Origin: Mytilus trossulus
Lineage: Eukaryota > Mollusca > Bivalvia > Mytilida > Mytilidae
Length of the DNA stretch: 64,000 nucleotides
Assembly: GCF_036588685.1 (NCBI RefSeq)
Contig: NC_086381.1
Coordinates: forward strand, 49,661,431 to 49,725,430
Reading direction: 5' to 3'
Shown here one piece after another: positions 8,881-19,660 of this stretch (positions are counted from its first letter, which is position 1; each line of letters begins with the position of its first letter). The position numbers and the translations under genes were made by a program. Under the pieces are notes generated by a model, which saw only the letters and a program-made list of their open reading frames with translations, was not told where the DNA came from and did not search any database.

Positions 8881-10655
8881 CTTCCAACATAAGGTTATAA
8901 TTTTTGCCTACCTATTAACCATATGTCTGCTTAATATTTGGCAGATCGAGAGATCAGGGGGCTATCGCCATAGCCCTGTGCCCTTTGTCCTAAAATTTTG
9001 AGAATTTTTAGCTGAAAAGTGACAATATAAGTCCTCCATAGATATCGAATATGGCAATATTCTCGGAAATCCTTCTAATACAACCTTTATATAAACAGAG
9101 TCTATGATTTTATTCAATTTTATGAACATTTAAAGACCAGGGGAGTCTCAACCTCATTTTAACGGTCTTAGGTAGGTTTTCACTATATATTTTGAATATC
9201 CAACTGGCACTTTGGGCGCTCCGTAAACATGAAAGACAGGAAGTGTACCCAAAATCCTTTTAGTCACGTTTGTATCTACCTGTTGACTAAATGTCTGCTT
9301 AATATTAGGCAGATTGAAAGATCAGGGGGCTATCGCCATAGCCCTGTGCCCTTTGTCCAAAATTTTTGATAATTTTTAGCTGAAAAGTGACAATATAAGC
9401 CCTCCATAGATATCGAATATGACAATATTTTGGTAAATCCTTCTAATACAACCTTTATATAAACAGATTCTATGATTTTCATTCAATTTTATGGACATTG
9501 AAAGACCAGGGGGGTCTCATCCGCATTTAAGCGGTCTCTGGTCGGTTTTCACTATATATTTTGAATATCAAACTGGCACTTTGGGCGCTCCGCAGACATA
9601 AAAGACAGGAAGTATACCCAAATTCCTTTTAGTCACGTTTGTATCTACCTGTTGACTTAATGTCTGCTTAATATTAGTCAGATTGGGAGATCAGGGATTT
9701 ATCGCCATAGCCCTGTGCCCTTTTTCCTAGAATTTTGATAATTTTTAGCTGAAAAGTGACAATATAAGCCCTCCATAGATATCGAATATGACAAAATTCT
9801 GGGAAATCCTTCTAATACAATCTTTATATATACAGAGTTATGATTTTATTCAATTTTGCGGACATTGAAAGACCAGGGGGGGTCTCATCCGCATTTAAGC
9901 GGTCTATGGTCGGTTTTCACTATATATTTTGAATATCCAACTGGCACTTTAGGCGCTCCACCAACATAAAAGACAGGAAGTGTACCCAAATTCCTTTTAG
10001 TCACGTTTGTATCTACCTATTGACTAGATGTCTGCTTAATATTAGGCAGATTGAACGATCAGGGGGCTATCACCATTGTCCTGTGCCCTTTGTCTTAAAA
10101 TTTTGATAATTTTAAACTGAAAAGTGACAATATAAGCCCTCCATAGATATCGAATATAACAATATTCTGGGAAATCCTTCTAATACAACCTTCATATATA
10201 CAGAGTCTATAATGTAATTAAATTTTATGAACATTGAATGACCAGGGGGGTCTCACACTCATTTAAGCGGTCTCAGGTAGGTTTTCACTGTATATTTTGA
10301 ATATCCAACTGGCACTTTGGGCGCTCCGTAAACACGAAAGACAGAAAGTGTACCCAAATTCCTTTTAGTCACGTTTGTATCTACCTATTGACTAGATGTC
10401 TGCTTAATATTAGGCAGATTGAACGATCAGGGGGCTATCACCATTGCCCTGTGCCCTTTGTCCTAAAATTTTGATAATTTTTAACTGAAAAGTGACAATA
10501 TAAGCCCTCCATAGATATCGAATATAACAATATTCTGGGAAATCCTTCTAATACAACCTTCATATATACAGAGTCTATAATGTAATTAAATTTTATGAAC
10601 ATTGAATGACCAGGGGGGTCTCACACTCATTTAAGCGGTCTCAGGTAGGTTTTCA
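8880..10655 (-). repeat. Right tandem array of the 368-bp unit, about 4.8 inverted copies
   Basis: The phrase GCCCTGTGCCCTTTGTCC recurs at 8973, 9341, 9710, 10078 (one change) and 10446: periods of 368, 369, 368 and 368. Orientation is opposite to the left array. Units here differ from one another and from the left units much more than left units differ among themselves; the last two units (from ~10020) are close to each other. Confidence 0.93.
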
Positions 10656-11032
10656 CTTGTCTATATATTTCTTTTTTGGGCATTCCATAAATATTTCTAT
10701 TTATAATTCATAATGTTTTCTAGAGTTAGTGGTTTTTCTTTTTGTTTAAAGAAATATCATGTATAAAAGTAAATCTTTGAAGTTGTTTTATTGACAACAA
10801 TCTATATTATATAAAGACAAATATGCAACATAGAAAAGGGTTTATATTTTACGATTTCCTACGTATCTTATCAGTCATTATAACTATGAAAATCATGTTT
10901 TTAATGTTATCAAGTATTTCTTTTTTTCAAGATTTTCAACAAATTTTTGAATATCCAACCGACTGCTAGCAGCCGGTTGGATATTGAATATCGAATATCG
11001 AATAACGAACCGGCTGCTAACTTCACATACAT
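10656..11032 (-). repeat. Right terminal segment of the large inverted arm
   Basis: Inverted counterpart of 1756-2185, clearly diverged internally but perfect over the outer 27 bp. Hairpin: TAGCAGCCGGTT (10967-10978) pairs perfectly with AACCGGCTGCTA (11008-11019) around a 29-nt loop of ATATTGAATATCGAATATCG type. Confidence 0.85.
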
Positions 11033-11291
11033 TAAATATCTCCTGTTTTTTCTTCTTTTTTTTTAATCTTTTTAAGATGCAAGAGGTCAATAAAAGATTC
11101 AATTATTGTATTGAAGAAATAGATTTCAGTTGCTACAAAACGTTTATGAGACTTCTTGATGTCATTTGTTTTGTAGGTTTTGTGTCTCCTTGAAATATCT
11201 CACATCTCTTTATATCAATATCATTTTAAATTTACTTTCATAAATAAACTGCGTGATATTTGAAAAATAGTGTTACTTTCAGAATCATATA

Positions 11292-11466
11292 TACAAAAAG
11301 AAGATGTGGTAAGATTGCCAATGAGACAACTCTTCACAAGAGGCCAAATGACACAAAAATTATATGTTACCGTAAGGCCTTCAACAATGAGAAAGGCCTA
11401 TACCGAATAGTAAGCTATAATAAAAGGCCTCGAATTGACAAATGTAAAACCATTAAAACGATTTAA
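11292..11466 (+). repeat. SINE-like dispersed repeat (GATGTGGTA.GATTGCCAATG family)
   Basis: Contains GATTGCCAATGAGACAACTC and a following CGTAAGGCCTTCAACAATGA phrase. Related copies are seen at 11664-11850, 57203-57395 and 62510-62560 (+) and at 18395-18515, 34005-34070 and 34395-34465 (-). It ends about 8 bases inside the intron of the channel gene, next to the exon 2 splice donor. Confidence 0.6.
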
Positions 11467-11474
11467 TTACATAC

Positions 11475-12388
11475 CAGTTCTTCTAGTCCTATAAACTTGC
11501 ACTTGATATCAATTTCAACATCTGCAGACACATTTAGACGTGGTTTCACTCGTGGACTGTATACAGTGGAATTAAATAATAACGATCGGAGCTCTAATTC
11601 TGGATTATCATGATGTAACCCTAGATGGAATTATCAAACAAGAATTGAACAAGTAATACAAAATTAGTGAGATGTAGTAAGCTTGACAATTAGACAACTA
11701 TCAAGCAGAGTTAAATGATGTGGATATTAGCTAGATACAATGTATATATAGGTTTTCACATTACCTTCAACAATACAAAGAACTAATACAGTATACTCAG
11801 CTATGAAAGCCCTCGAAGTACAACATGTGAAACAATTGAAACAAGTAAAACTACCTAGTACATTATTTTTGAACTTTCAACAAGACAGTTTATGAAAAAC
11901 AAAAATATGACTGATATGGACCAACAACAATCACTAAACTACAAGCTCCTGCCTGGGAAATGGGAAAAAAGACTGTGTTGGATTTTTTTTAATTTGAAAG
12001 CGCGCAACACTCCCCTAACATAGGACAGTGGTGTAACAGCAAAACATAAAAACAACTTGAGTTACAAAAGATTGAATTTACATGATGTAGCTCTGTTTTC
12101 TGAATCATGGTGAGCCAATCTCTGTTTTTAAATGCCTGTTGAACTTATAAAATATGACAGTATTTTGTGGCACCTTGCATGTCTAATTTTAAAAGTTATG
12201 TTTCGTTAAATAGCCTTCTTGTGTTGCCAATCAACCACAGCTTCAATGTAGTAAGACTGTTATGCATTAAAGTTTTAAAAAAAATCATTAAAAGGTATCA
12301 AAAGTGTTAAAATCTTACCTTTTGCATAACTAGCAGATACATGTAGTAACATGCACAACAAAACAAGACAGATAGACACGCACTCCAT
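11475..12388 (-). CDS. Cys-loop ligand-gated channel (nAChR/AChBP-like), first two exons
   Basis: Exon 1 is 12388-12319: ATG opens a 23-residue signal peptide (MECVSICLVLLCMLLHVSAS...) and ends in a GTAAGA donor in phase 1. Exon 2 is 11620-11475: CTAG acceptor, 146 nt, GTATGT donor, phase 0. Joined, the reading frame has no stop. Exon 2 encodes ELELRSLLFNSTVYSPRVKP followed by LNVSADVEIDI, the start of the extracellular ligand-binding domain (helix 1, then the Y.P.V.P loop leading into strand 1). A ~146-nt second exon is typical of nicotinic receptor genes. One N-glycosylation site (NST) and another (NVS) are present. Later exons (45-nt and 110-nt type, Cys-loop, membrane segments) are not seen down to position 1, so whether this is a channel subunit or a soluble binding protein cannot be told. 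The large foldback element lies on its 3' side. Confidence 0.75.
11664..11850 (+). repeat. SINE-like dispersed repeat in the channel-gene intron
   Basis: Diverged relative of 11292-11466, with GACAATTAGACAACTATC and CCTTCAACAATACAAAG at the corresponding places. Confidence 0.5.
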
Positions 12389-13369
12389 TTTTATGCAACG
12401 CAAAAATAAACCAAAAAAAAATTGGAAAGTTTTTAATAATTAGTTTTATCCATTACTTCAATAAGTTAATGACTAAATAAAGACCACATTCTACAATTAC
12501 ATTTGTTCAAATACGTTTATGTAAATTCGTTATGACATTATTCCTAATTATGATTTAGTATTAATCAATTTATATCATTTATTGAACAAATACAGTTTAA
12601 CATTCAATATGATTTCAAAAGTCGAGGATGGTGATACGGTTTGCATTCAAGCGCCACTGCGCAACCTGTTCATCAACGATGGGGTCTTGAGGACCTAGAA
12701 TTTATTTCTTATTGCAATTATTGCAATTATATTTCCAGGATCTTTTACCTTTCTATTCTATGGAAATTTGTATCCTTAAATAAATTCAAAACATTACTTG
12801 AATCATAAAAAGAGGGTACCCCATATTGACCCTTATGACATTTATGACTTGTCGATATGTGTGGTAAACTTATTGCATTTTGTCGAGATGTTTAATTGAT
12901 TAAAGTTCTCTTATTTCTGTAAAAGGGTCACTGTTGACTAAACAATCAAAGGATGGGCATCTTAATAATCATGAAGATTTTTTTTAATGTTTAATTGTCA
13001 TTGAACAATGAATGAATAAACATTTATCTTAATTTGCACTTGTTTCCGCGTAACAAAGTTGTTAAATTACGGATAAACGGTCGACAATAACTTTCTTTTT
13101 AAACAATCATACTAGAACACACCAGTACCATCGCAACTATGCCTTTTTACCCTTGATTTTTAGTATTTGTTTAGTCATCTAAGAAGGTCTCTGCTTTCAA
13201 AATCTTTGAACATTTCTTGTTTTTTGCACAGTCAACTTATTTTTTCCTATTAGTCAAAATTATTTGTAATATAGAGGTGAAATTAAACAGGACAAGAACT
13301 TGATCTAATGATTTTATTTAACCCAAGTCTGATTTGTTCTAATTGCTTTAAAATTAGAGATATAAGCAA

Positions 13370-13612
13370 AAAAACAGCATTTTACCACTATGTTTAATTT
13401 TTAGCCATCACTGCTATGTTTTTTTTAAGAAATAGAAAATAAAACACAAACTTTATTCTAAATATACTAAGGATCATTCTGCTTATGCTTTGTTGGAATT
13501 GGTTCAGTAGTTTCAGATGAGCAGATGTTTAAAATAGTTTACACCGAACGGACGAACGGACGGACGGACGACGTGATGGCAAAAGCTCACCTTCCAAGAA
13601 AAGGTGAGCTAA
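13370..13612 (+). mobile_element. Helitron/pearl-like fragment with ACGG microsatellite and terminal hairpin
   Basis: An ACGG/ACGA microsatellite at 13545-13573 is followed by a 10-bp perfect hairpin, AGCTCACCTT (13584-13593) and AAGGTGAGCT (13601-13610). The upstream part resembles the end of 44908-45770. ACGG microsatellites plus a terminal hairpin are known of bivalve pearl/Helentron-type non-autonomous elements; the assignment is inferred. Confidence 0.5.
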
Positions 13613-14185
13613 CAAGGACGAAGAGTCAAACAACAGTACACACAGCATAAATTCACCCGCCCTGTTACTATATAAGGACAAACCAGGGGATAGGTTACAA
13701 TCGAGGGAAAGAAGACAGGATAGTGATTACGACAATAGGAACATATCTCGTCGTCATCTCGTGAAACAGAAAATCTATAACGGTTTTAACCAACTCGTTA
13801 TTGCGTTCATTAAATTTTCCAAGGGAGGACTTTGACTTCAACTTTATTACTCGGGACTCTTGGCTCAAAAGCTTCTGTGTAAGTGCCAATCTTCTATCAA
13901 AAATGCTAGCTCTTGAATATCGTAATAACTTGGAGATAGTATACTTCATATGCAGTCTCTGTTAAAATGTTGCTACATAGAAATAAAAGGTTTTCCACAG
14001 GAAGGCTTAAATCGTCTTGTTAGTCGTATTTGTTAGTCGTATTTGTTTGTCCTCCGGTCCTAATTTATTAATGAAAGGCAGACATACATATAACAACTGC
14101 ATCTGTTTTATCTTTTTTTTCAAATTCGATTGTAGGTTGTTCTCATTTGATTAAATGCCTAGTTGCAAACTAAAAATAGAGTTTT

Positions 14186-14410
14186 TATGCTCTACCTACG
14201 ATCACCTACGATAGTAGAGGGGCATTATGTTTTCTGGTATGTGCCTCCGTTCGTTCGTCCGTTCGTTAGTCCGTTCATTCGTCCCACTTAAGGTTAAAGC
14301 CAAATTAGATTTTTTACCCAATTTCACGGTCCATTGAACATGGAAAATGATAGTGCGAGTGGGGCATCTGTGTACTTAGGACACATTCTTGTTTTTGTTT
14401 TTTTAATCAC
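14186..14410 (+). repeat. Dispersed repeat with GTCCGTTCGTTCG block, internally deleted copy
   Basis: Begins with CCTACGATAGTAGAGGGGCA, runs through a CCGTTCGTTCGTCCG microsatellite and ends GAGTGGGGCAT...CATTCTTGTTTT. The fuller copy is at 31562-31880; here ~100 bp after GGTTAAAG are missing. Confidence 0.7.
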
Positions 14411-14954
14411 TTGCACACTAAAATGTCTTGAATTACAAACGCTTCAAATGGGAGTATATACATCTAAAAAGTTTTTCGGACTTCTCACGAAATTTTGCTC
14501 AAAAGAAAGTGCAGCAATTATGAATTTAGTAGTAAAATAAGTCAGGGGACGTAATACTGGTAATTCCATGAACCACAAGTGCGACACGTTGTGTTGACAA
14601 ATGGATTTTAATCAAATAGTTGATCAAGGTTTAAAAACAATAGTCCAATTCGAGTTGATCAAGATAAATTGAATCAAATGTATGTTATATGGGTTATCTT
14701 GTTAACAATATTAATTATGAATTAAAATTTGAATTATGGCATTGTTTATTGCTGGTGTTAGTGTGCCAAAAAAATTCGCATTGTAAAATATGAATAATTA
14801 TATCACATTGCTGGACCATAATGTTTGCCAAATATTGTACGTCAAAATCCGTTTAAAGTTTTGTTTTGTTGATTATTTGGACGGTTTATTCCATTAATAT
14901 AGTAAGTATACATTTTTAATTCATATATGAATATACTAAATTGCCTCTATCAAA

Positions 14955-15145
14955 AAAGAAGGAACAAAGATAACAGAGGGACATCCAAACTCATAAATCG
15001 AATATAAACTGACAATGCCCTAAAGAAAAAGACAAACACAACATAGAAGTATAAACACTAAGCAACAATAACTCCACCAACAACCTGGGATGATCTCAGG
15101 TGCTCCGGAAGAGTAAGCAGATCCTGCTCCACATGTGGCAGCCAA
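14955..15145 (-). repeat. Dispersed repeat (CCTTCCGGAG.ACCTGAGA family)
   Basis: On the plus strand it reads GAGGGACATCCAAACTCATA ... GGATGATCTCAGGTGCTCCG. The same family lies at 41117-41300 in the other orientation and, diverged, at 48965-49235, 42895-42960 and 50320-50400. Confidence 0.6.
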
Positions 15146-15860
15146 ATATGAACAGTTTTTGAGAATCGGAAGTGAAATGTCTTATCTTACCAGGCATTGG
15201 TACTAAAATATTTATAAACATTTTGGCTTGTAATTTACACATTCACATTTCAAAATATACAAATACAGAAAAAAAGTCATTGTTAAGATTAGTGAATATA
15301 TTTAACTTTTTCGTCGTTTAATCAAATCTTGTGATTTGTAACACTATTGTGTTTTGTTCATTTAAATAATTTCATAAAACGTAAGAGTTATCCCTCTTTC
15401 TCAATATAAATTGCAGCTTAAAGTTTGCTCAGTTACCATGGTTAACAATGGCTTGCAGTACAATGTTACTGTATATGATAATTCAAATGTACTGATTGGT
15501 TTATGTAATCATATAAGGGATACTATCACTACAGTGTTAAATTATATTTAATTCAGCATAAACAAATAGTGTAGAATATAAATGAGATGTTATCAATACT
15601 AATTGCTACGTTATATAGAGGTTTCGAGTAAAACGATATTAGAACACCAATCGTGTATGAATTTTATCAAAATGATACATATAAACTTATGAATATCATC
15701 GCAAACTCGTCTTGAACTTATTTCTGATTTGCAATAATATAATTAGAATTTCAAGTATACAGGATTTAATCATTTTTAATAACCTTTTAAGTATTATTTT
15801 TGTAATTTGCATCTTTTGTCAGATTTCCGAATCCGCAACCACACCAACGAATAACGTCCA

Positions 15861-16622
15861 ATGGAAACCAAACAACCCAACGGGAGTGCTCCTAGTGCCG
15901 AAAATGATATCGTACCAGCAGCCGCTTTGTTGACAGCTTCAAGAAGTGGAAATTTGAAAAATATTGAATATTTTTTACACCATGACTACGATGTTAATAT
16001 TTGCGATAAAAACAACGAAACACCACTATACATAGCGTGTAAATCGGGACACATCGAGATAGTCAAACTTCTCTTGAAGAACAAATGTAAAACAAATATC
16101 CTTAATAAGAACGACCAAACAGCTATGCATGAAGCTGCGAGAAAAGGATTTACTGAAATAGTTCTTCTATTATTGAAATATAAAATACACAAGTGTGACC
16201 TTGACATACTTAACAAGAAAAGTGAAACGCCATTGTTCATGGCTTCCATATTGGGCCATAGTGAAATTGTAAAATTACTGTTGCAATATAAATGTGATCC
16301 TAATTTAGCTAACTGGAATAATGATACTCCTTTGCATGTAGCTGTAACGGAGGGTTACACGGAGGTCGTTGGACATTTATTGAAATACAAATGTAACCCA
16401 GATATCATGAACAACCAAAACGAAACACCTTTATACATAGCCTCATTTTTAGGGTTTTCCGAAATAGTGAAGCTGTTTTTAGAACACAATGGTAATCCGA
16501 CAGTACCTCATGCCAAATCTCCATTGAAGGCGGCCTCAACCGAGTGCCATCACGACGTTGTTGAATTATTGACAAACTATCGTCCTCCATCTTGTAAATC
16601 GTTTGTCTGTAGCATTCTATGA
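15861..16622 (+). CDS. Ankyrin-repeat protein, 253 aa
   Basis: Single-exon coding sequence. A TTTTGTCAG acceptor at 15814-15822 suggests a spliced 5' UTR; the in-frame TAA at 15852 fixes the start at 15861. After a ~20-residue leader there are about seven ankyrin repeats (roughly residues 20-48, 50-82, 84-117, 119-150, 152-183, 185-216, 218-240). Consensus phrases such as NNETPLYIACKSGHIEIVKLLL and NDTPLHVAVTEGYTEVV carry the TPLH/TPLY turn and the following helix pair. There is no membrane segment, signal peptide or effector domain, so a protein-binding adaptor is the most that can be said. The C-terminus SFVCSIL fits a CaaX prenylation box with Leu last (geranylgeranyl type), which would tether it to membranes. 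An AATAAA follows the stop by 17 nt. Confidence 0.85.
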   Translation: METKQPNGSAPSAENDIVPAAALLTASRSGNLKNIEYFLHHDYDVNICDKNNETPLYIACKSGHIEIVKLLLKNKCKTNILNKNDQTAMHEAARKGFTEIVLLLLKYKIHKCDLDILNKKSETPLFMASILGHSEIVKLLLQYKCDPNLANWNNDTPLHVAVTEGYTEVVGHLLKYKCNPDIMNNQNETPLYIASFLGFSEIVKLFLEHNGNPTVPHAKSPLKAASTECHHDVVELLTNYRPPSCKSFVCSIL

Positions 16623-16639
16623 ATGTATAGTCGAACTGA

Positions 16640-16645
16640 AATAAA
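16640..16645 (+). terminator. Polyadenylation signal AATAAA of the ankyrin gene
   Basis: Lies 17 nt after the stop codon, so the 3' UTR is probably very short unless a later signal is used. Confidence 0.6.
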
Positions 16646-18394
16646 ATTCATATCATCATGAGTGCTAATAGAAAGTACAGATACAATACTCACAAATGTA
16701 TGGAAGCGTACAAGGGAAACATTTTTCTTTATTTCTGCATATGTTTGGTTTATAGCAATTTGAAATACTTGAGTTGGGTTGACACGCAAACATTAGAAGA
16801 AATGTAAAAAGATTGTGTGTCGCTAATACGCTTCCATACAAATTTTCCAAGATTTTCGTGTTAATCAAAGGAGTTCAAGTTGAAATTTTATGACGCTTGC
16901 TGAATTGGTTAAATATTGTAGAAATCAAGATATCAACATAAAAAAGTGGTTCTAAACAATGCGAAATATAGAGGCCTGATCTATGTATAATTTTCATCTA
17001 TATTTCTGTTTGAGTGCCATAGAGACAGAATTGAAGATACAAGCATAATGCTGTAGTCGTTTATTTCAAATAAAGATAAAAATTATACAATTTTAAATAA
17101 GATTGAAAAATTATTTTATAGACGTACATTTGTAGGTAGGAAACAATTCCTTCATACACGAATTATGTTACACAGTAGAAATAAATTAATTTATACTGAT
17201 CTTAAGTTCTAATTTTAAATTTGAAGAACAATTTATGTTCAACATTGTTCATGTAGTGTAAAACAAGTATGCTTTCAAAAATATTTATAACAAATCGTGT
17301 TTTATCTTTACGAAAATTAGATTTACATAAGGATTTGGCGATAAAAATAAATTGATTACCTATCAGAATATGTATCTAATTTCATGACTGATTAATCTTA
17401 AAGACACAATTTGTAATATTATATTATATTTCGATTACATATAATGATTACGGACGTCTTTTAAATACTTAAAGGTAATTTATTGTTTTAGATAATTTAT
17501 AAGTGGTACTGTAAAACTATGTAATTTATTTATTTCAGTAAATATTTGAGCTATAAATATTATTAAATAAAATGATTCCATAAATAACCCAATAAAAGCA
17601 AGTGAAGTAAAAACAGTGACTATGTATATTTTGTGGGTATTTTGATTGCCGATGTTGGCTTTTGTTTTCATTATAACACCAGAGTTTCAACTTGCTTTAT
17701 TCACACCTCAGTACCTGTAAGAACATTTTGCCAACCTTTGGAGCAATAATAATGCATGAGTTCGATGCAGGAGACATACTTGTTCTTCCTTTGGTCATCA
17801 ATTTGCAATCTAAGAAGATTATTTTCTATTAAATTCATGATTTATACGGTATTAAGAATCAATATACATCAAAAGATGAGACTAACAAAAGATAACATTT
17901 CCTTAAAGACAAACGCTACTGGAAGCCATTGATTTTCGTGAAATGAAATCGGAAGGTAAATTGTTGTTCATGGATTGAATGGATTCGTACCAGAAACTTT
18001 CATAGTTTTCTTAAGATCTCTGTAATGTATAGAGCATTCAACTGAACTCATTGTATTTGTCTTATAATTTGCGTTTGAGTTTCATTGAAATTGAATAAAA
18101 TAAGAAATAAAATGTTGATGTCATGCTAGTATATAAGTAGAAAAACGATAGTAAAATTCAGATTTTAATATGCAATTAATAGATGAACTTCAAACTGGCA
18201 CAGCATGATCACGTGTGTAGGAGAAACTATTTTGAAATCTTAGCATTTAATTTACATTTAGATTGTTTGAGTTTTTACAACACATTTACACATCCAACAG
18301 TTAAATGTCACAACTTGTAAACTATTTTATTTAAATCGATACATGTAAAAACATTTGTTAACTTTTGAAATAGTATTTTAAGGCATTTAATTGA

Positions 18395-18515
18395 TGACTC
18401 TGTGGTATGGGCTTTGCCCATTGTTGGAGCTTTAAATTGTTGTGTCATTTATTCTCTTGTGGAGAGATGTCTGATTGGCAATCATACCACATCTTCTTTT
18501 TTATACTTATTGGTA
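18395..18515 (-). repeat. SINE-like dispersed repeat
   Basis: Contains GATTGGCAATCATACCACAT preceded by CTCTTGTGGAGAGATGTC, the reverse complement of the GATGTGGTATGATTGCCAAT family seen at 11292 and 57203. Confidence 0.6.
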
Positions 18516-19139
18516 AAAACTGGTTTTTTTTTGTTTTAGTTACTGTCCATTTAGCAGCTTATTCATAGTTACTATTAGAGGTAAACATTTCAGTTGGTTG
18601 TTATTGATTTGAGAATGATTATCAGATAATTGTAAGTTCTAAAACAAACGCAAGAATTTTGACTAATGAAGTGTACGTAACGTTTCAAATCTCAATGAAC
18701 AAAATCTATGTAAAACTGGTAAATTATTAAGGCAGGTATTTCGCTACTACAAATTACTTAAAACTACAACTGAATTATTTGACAGATACAAAAATTTGGT
18801 TTTGAAGTTATAGAATGCTAATTAAATACGAGATATCCTCAATTTTCTTTATTAAGTATACGACCCATGTAAACTTTTTATTCCTTTGAAGTATATTAAT
18901 TTGACATCAGAGTGGCAAGGCACATGGTCAGAGTTTTCTAAGACGGTTTTGACGTCTCTACACCAAATCCGTTTGATATACTATTACTTGTTGCTATAAC
19001 TTCAATTCCGTTCCCTTTTTACGAATGTGACGTACCGAATTAGACTATTTAGCGGCTTTGTAATAACACGACGGGTGCTACATATGGATCTGCCTGCACT
19101 TCCGAAGCACCTTTAGTTAGATCACTCCTATTTTTTTGA

Positions 19140-19660
19140 TGGGTTCGTGTTTCTGTTGTACCCCTATTTGTGACATTGTTACCTATTGTGTCTTTATTCT
19201 TTGTTCACATATCGTTGTCAATATGATGGAATTTGATGCGACTGTCATACTTTGCGAGATTTAGCTAGCTTTAAAATCAATTTTTAATCCACCATTTTCT
19301 ACAAACTGGGAAAATGTCTGTTCCAAGTCAGGAATATGACAGTTGTTATTCATTCTTTTGAAGTGTTTTAGCTTTCGATTTTGCCATTTGTTTAGCGACT
19401 TTCCGTTTTGAATTTCCTTTGGAGTTCAATATTTTTGTGATTTATTTTTGTAAGAACAGGTATCATTTCAAAGTATTAGTTCTGATTAGCTTTCGGTTGG
19501 CTTTTAATTTGAATTGCTTCATGTTTTGGTTTTGGTTATTGATGACTTTACGGTATGGGGTTAGCTCATTGTCGACGTCTATATCCTATAACATGGATAG
19601 TAAAAGAAACGTCTTTTATATATTCTGTCTCATTGGCCTTCAAAACCATCGCTTTCTTTA
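19140..19660 (+). repeat. Composite dispersed repeat (CACCATTTTCTAC / GAATATGACAGTTGTT family)
   Basis: Shares GAATATGACAGTTGTT and the following TTTTGCCATTTG...GACTTTCCG segment with 32500-32650, and the ATTGTTGTCAATATGATGGAA-type upstream part with 49780-50090. Its 3' part (19540-19600) resembles the TATGGGGTTAGCTCATTG form of the SINE-like family. Confidence 0.6.

Larger units (their letters stand above)
1756..11032. mobile_element. 9.3-kb foldback element carrying decayed virus-like genes
   Basis: The two ends are a perfect 27-bp terminal inverted repeat starting ATGTATGTGAAGTTAGCAGC, and they are flanked by the perfect 9-bp direct repeat TAAATATCT (1747-1755 and 11033-11041), so the boundaries are exact. 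Inward of the termini the inverted similarity continues for ~1.8 kb on the left and ~2.15 kb on the right: a unique ~400-bp terminal segment, then a tandem array of a 368-bp unit in opposite orientation on the two sides. The ~5.3-kb interior (about 3600-8880) holds minus-strand pseudogenes resembling Maverick/Polinton-type virus genes. No transposase or integrase is recognisable. Polintons make 6-bp target duplications; 9 bp and satellite-like long arms are known of Foldback/Rehavkus MULEs, so the mobility class is inferred as MULE-like. Confidence 0.88.
12389..15822. other. Region between channel and ankyrin genes, no complete gene
   Basis: Holds repeats listed separately (13370-13612, 14186-14410, 14955-15145). 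A GC-richer patch at 12618-12700 is open on both strands and has an AG acceptor-like site on the minus strand (CTAG before GTCCTCAAGACCC); it could be an exon remnant or a repeat fragment. Two weak open frames, 13949-13695 (-) and 14334-14540 (+), lack supporting features. Otherwise plain A+T-rich sequence. Confidence 0.5.

Noticed and set aside
2186..10655. Tandem 368-bp repeats as a CRISPR-like or ordinary centromeric satellite array
   Set aside because: Units have no spacer/repeat alternation, occur in inverted orientation at two symmetric places, and are bounded by defined transposon ends.
1756..11032. Classification of the large element as a standard Polinton/Maverick
   Set aside because: Target duplication is 9 bp rather than 6, the arms are satellite-like foldback arms, and no integrase, ATPase or protease is visible; only the cargo resembles that group.
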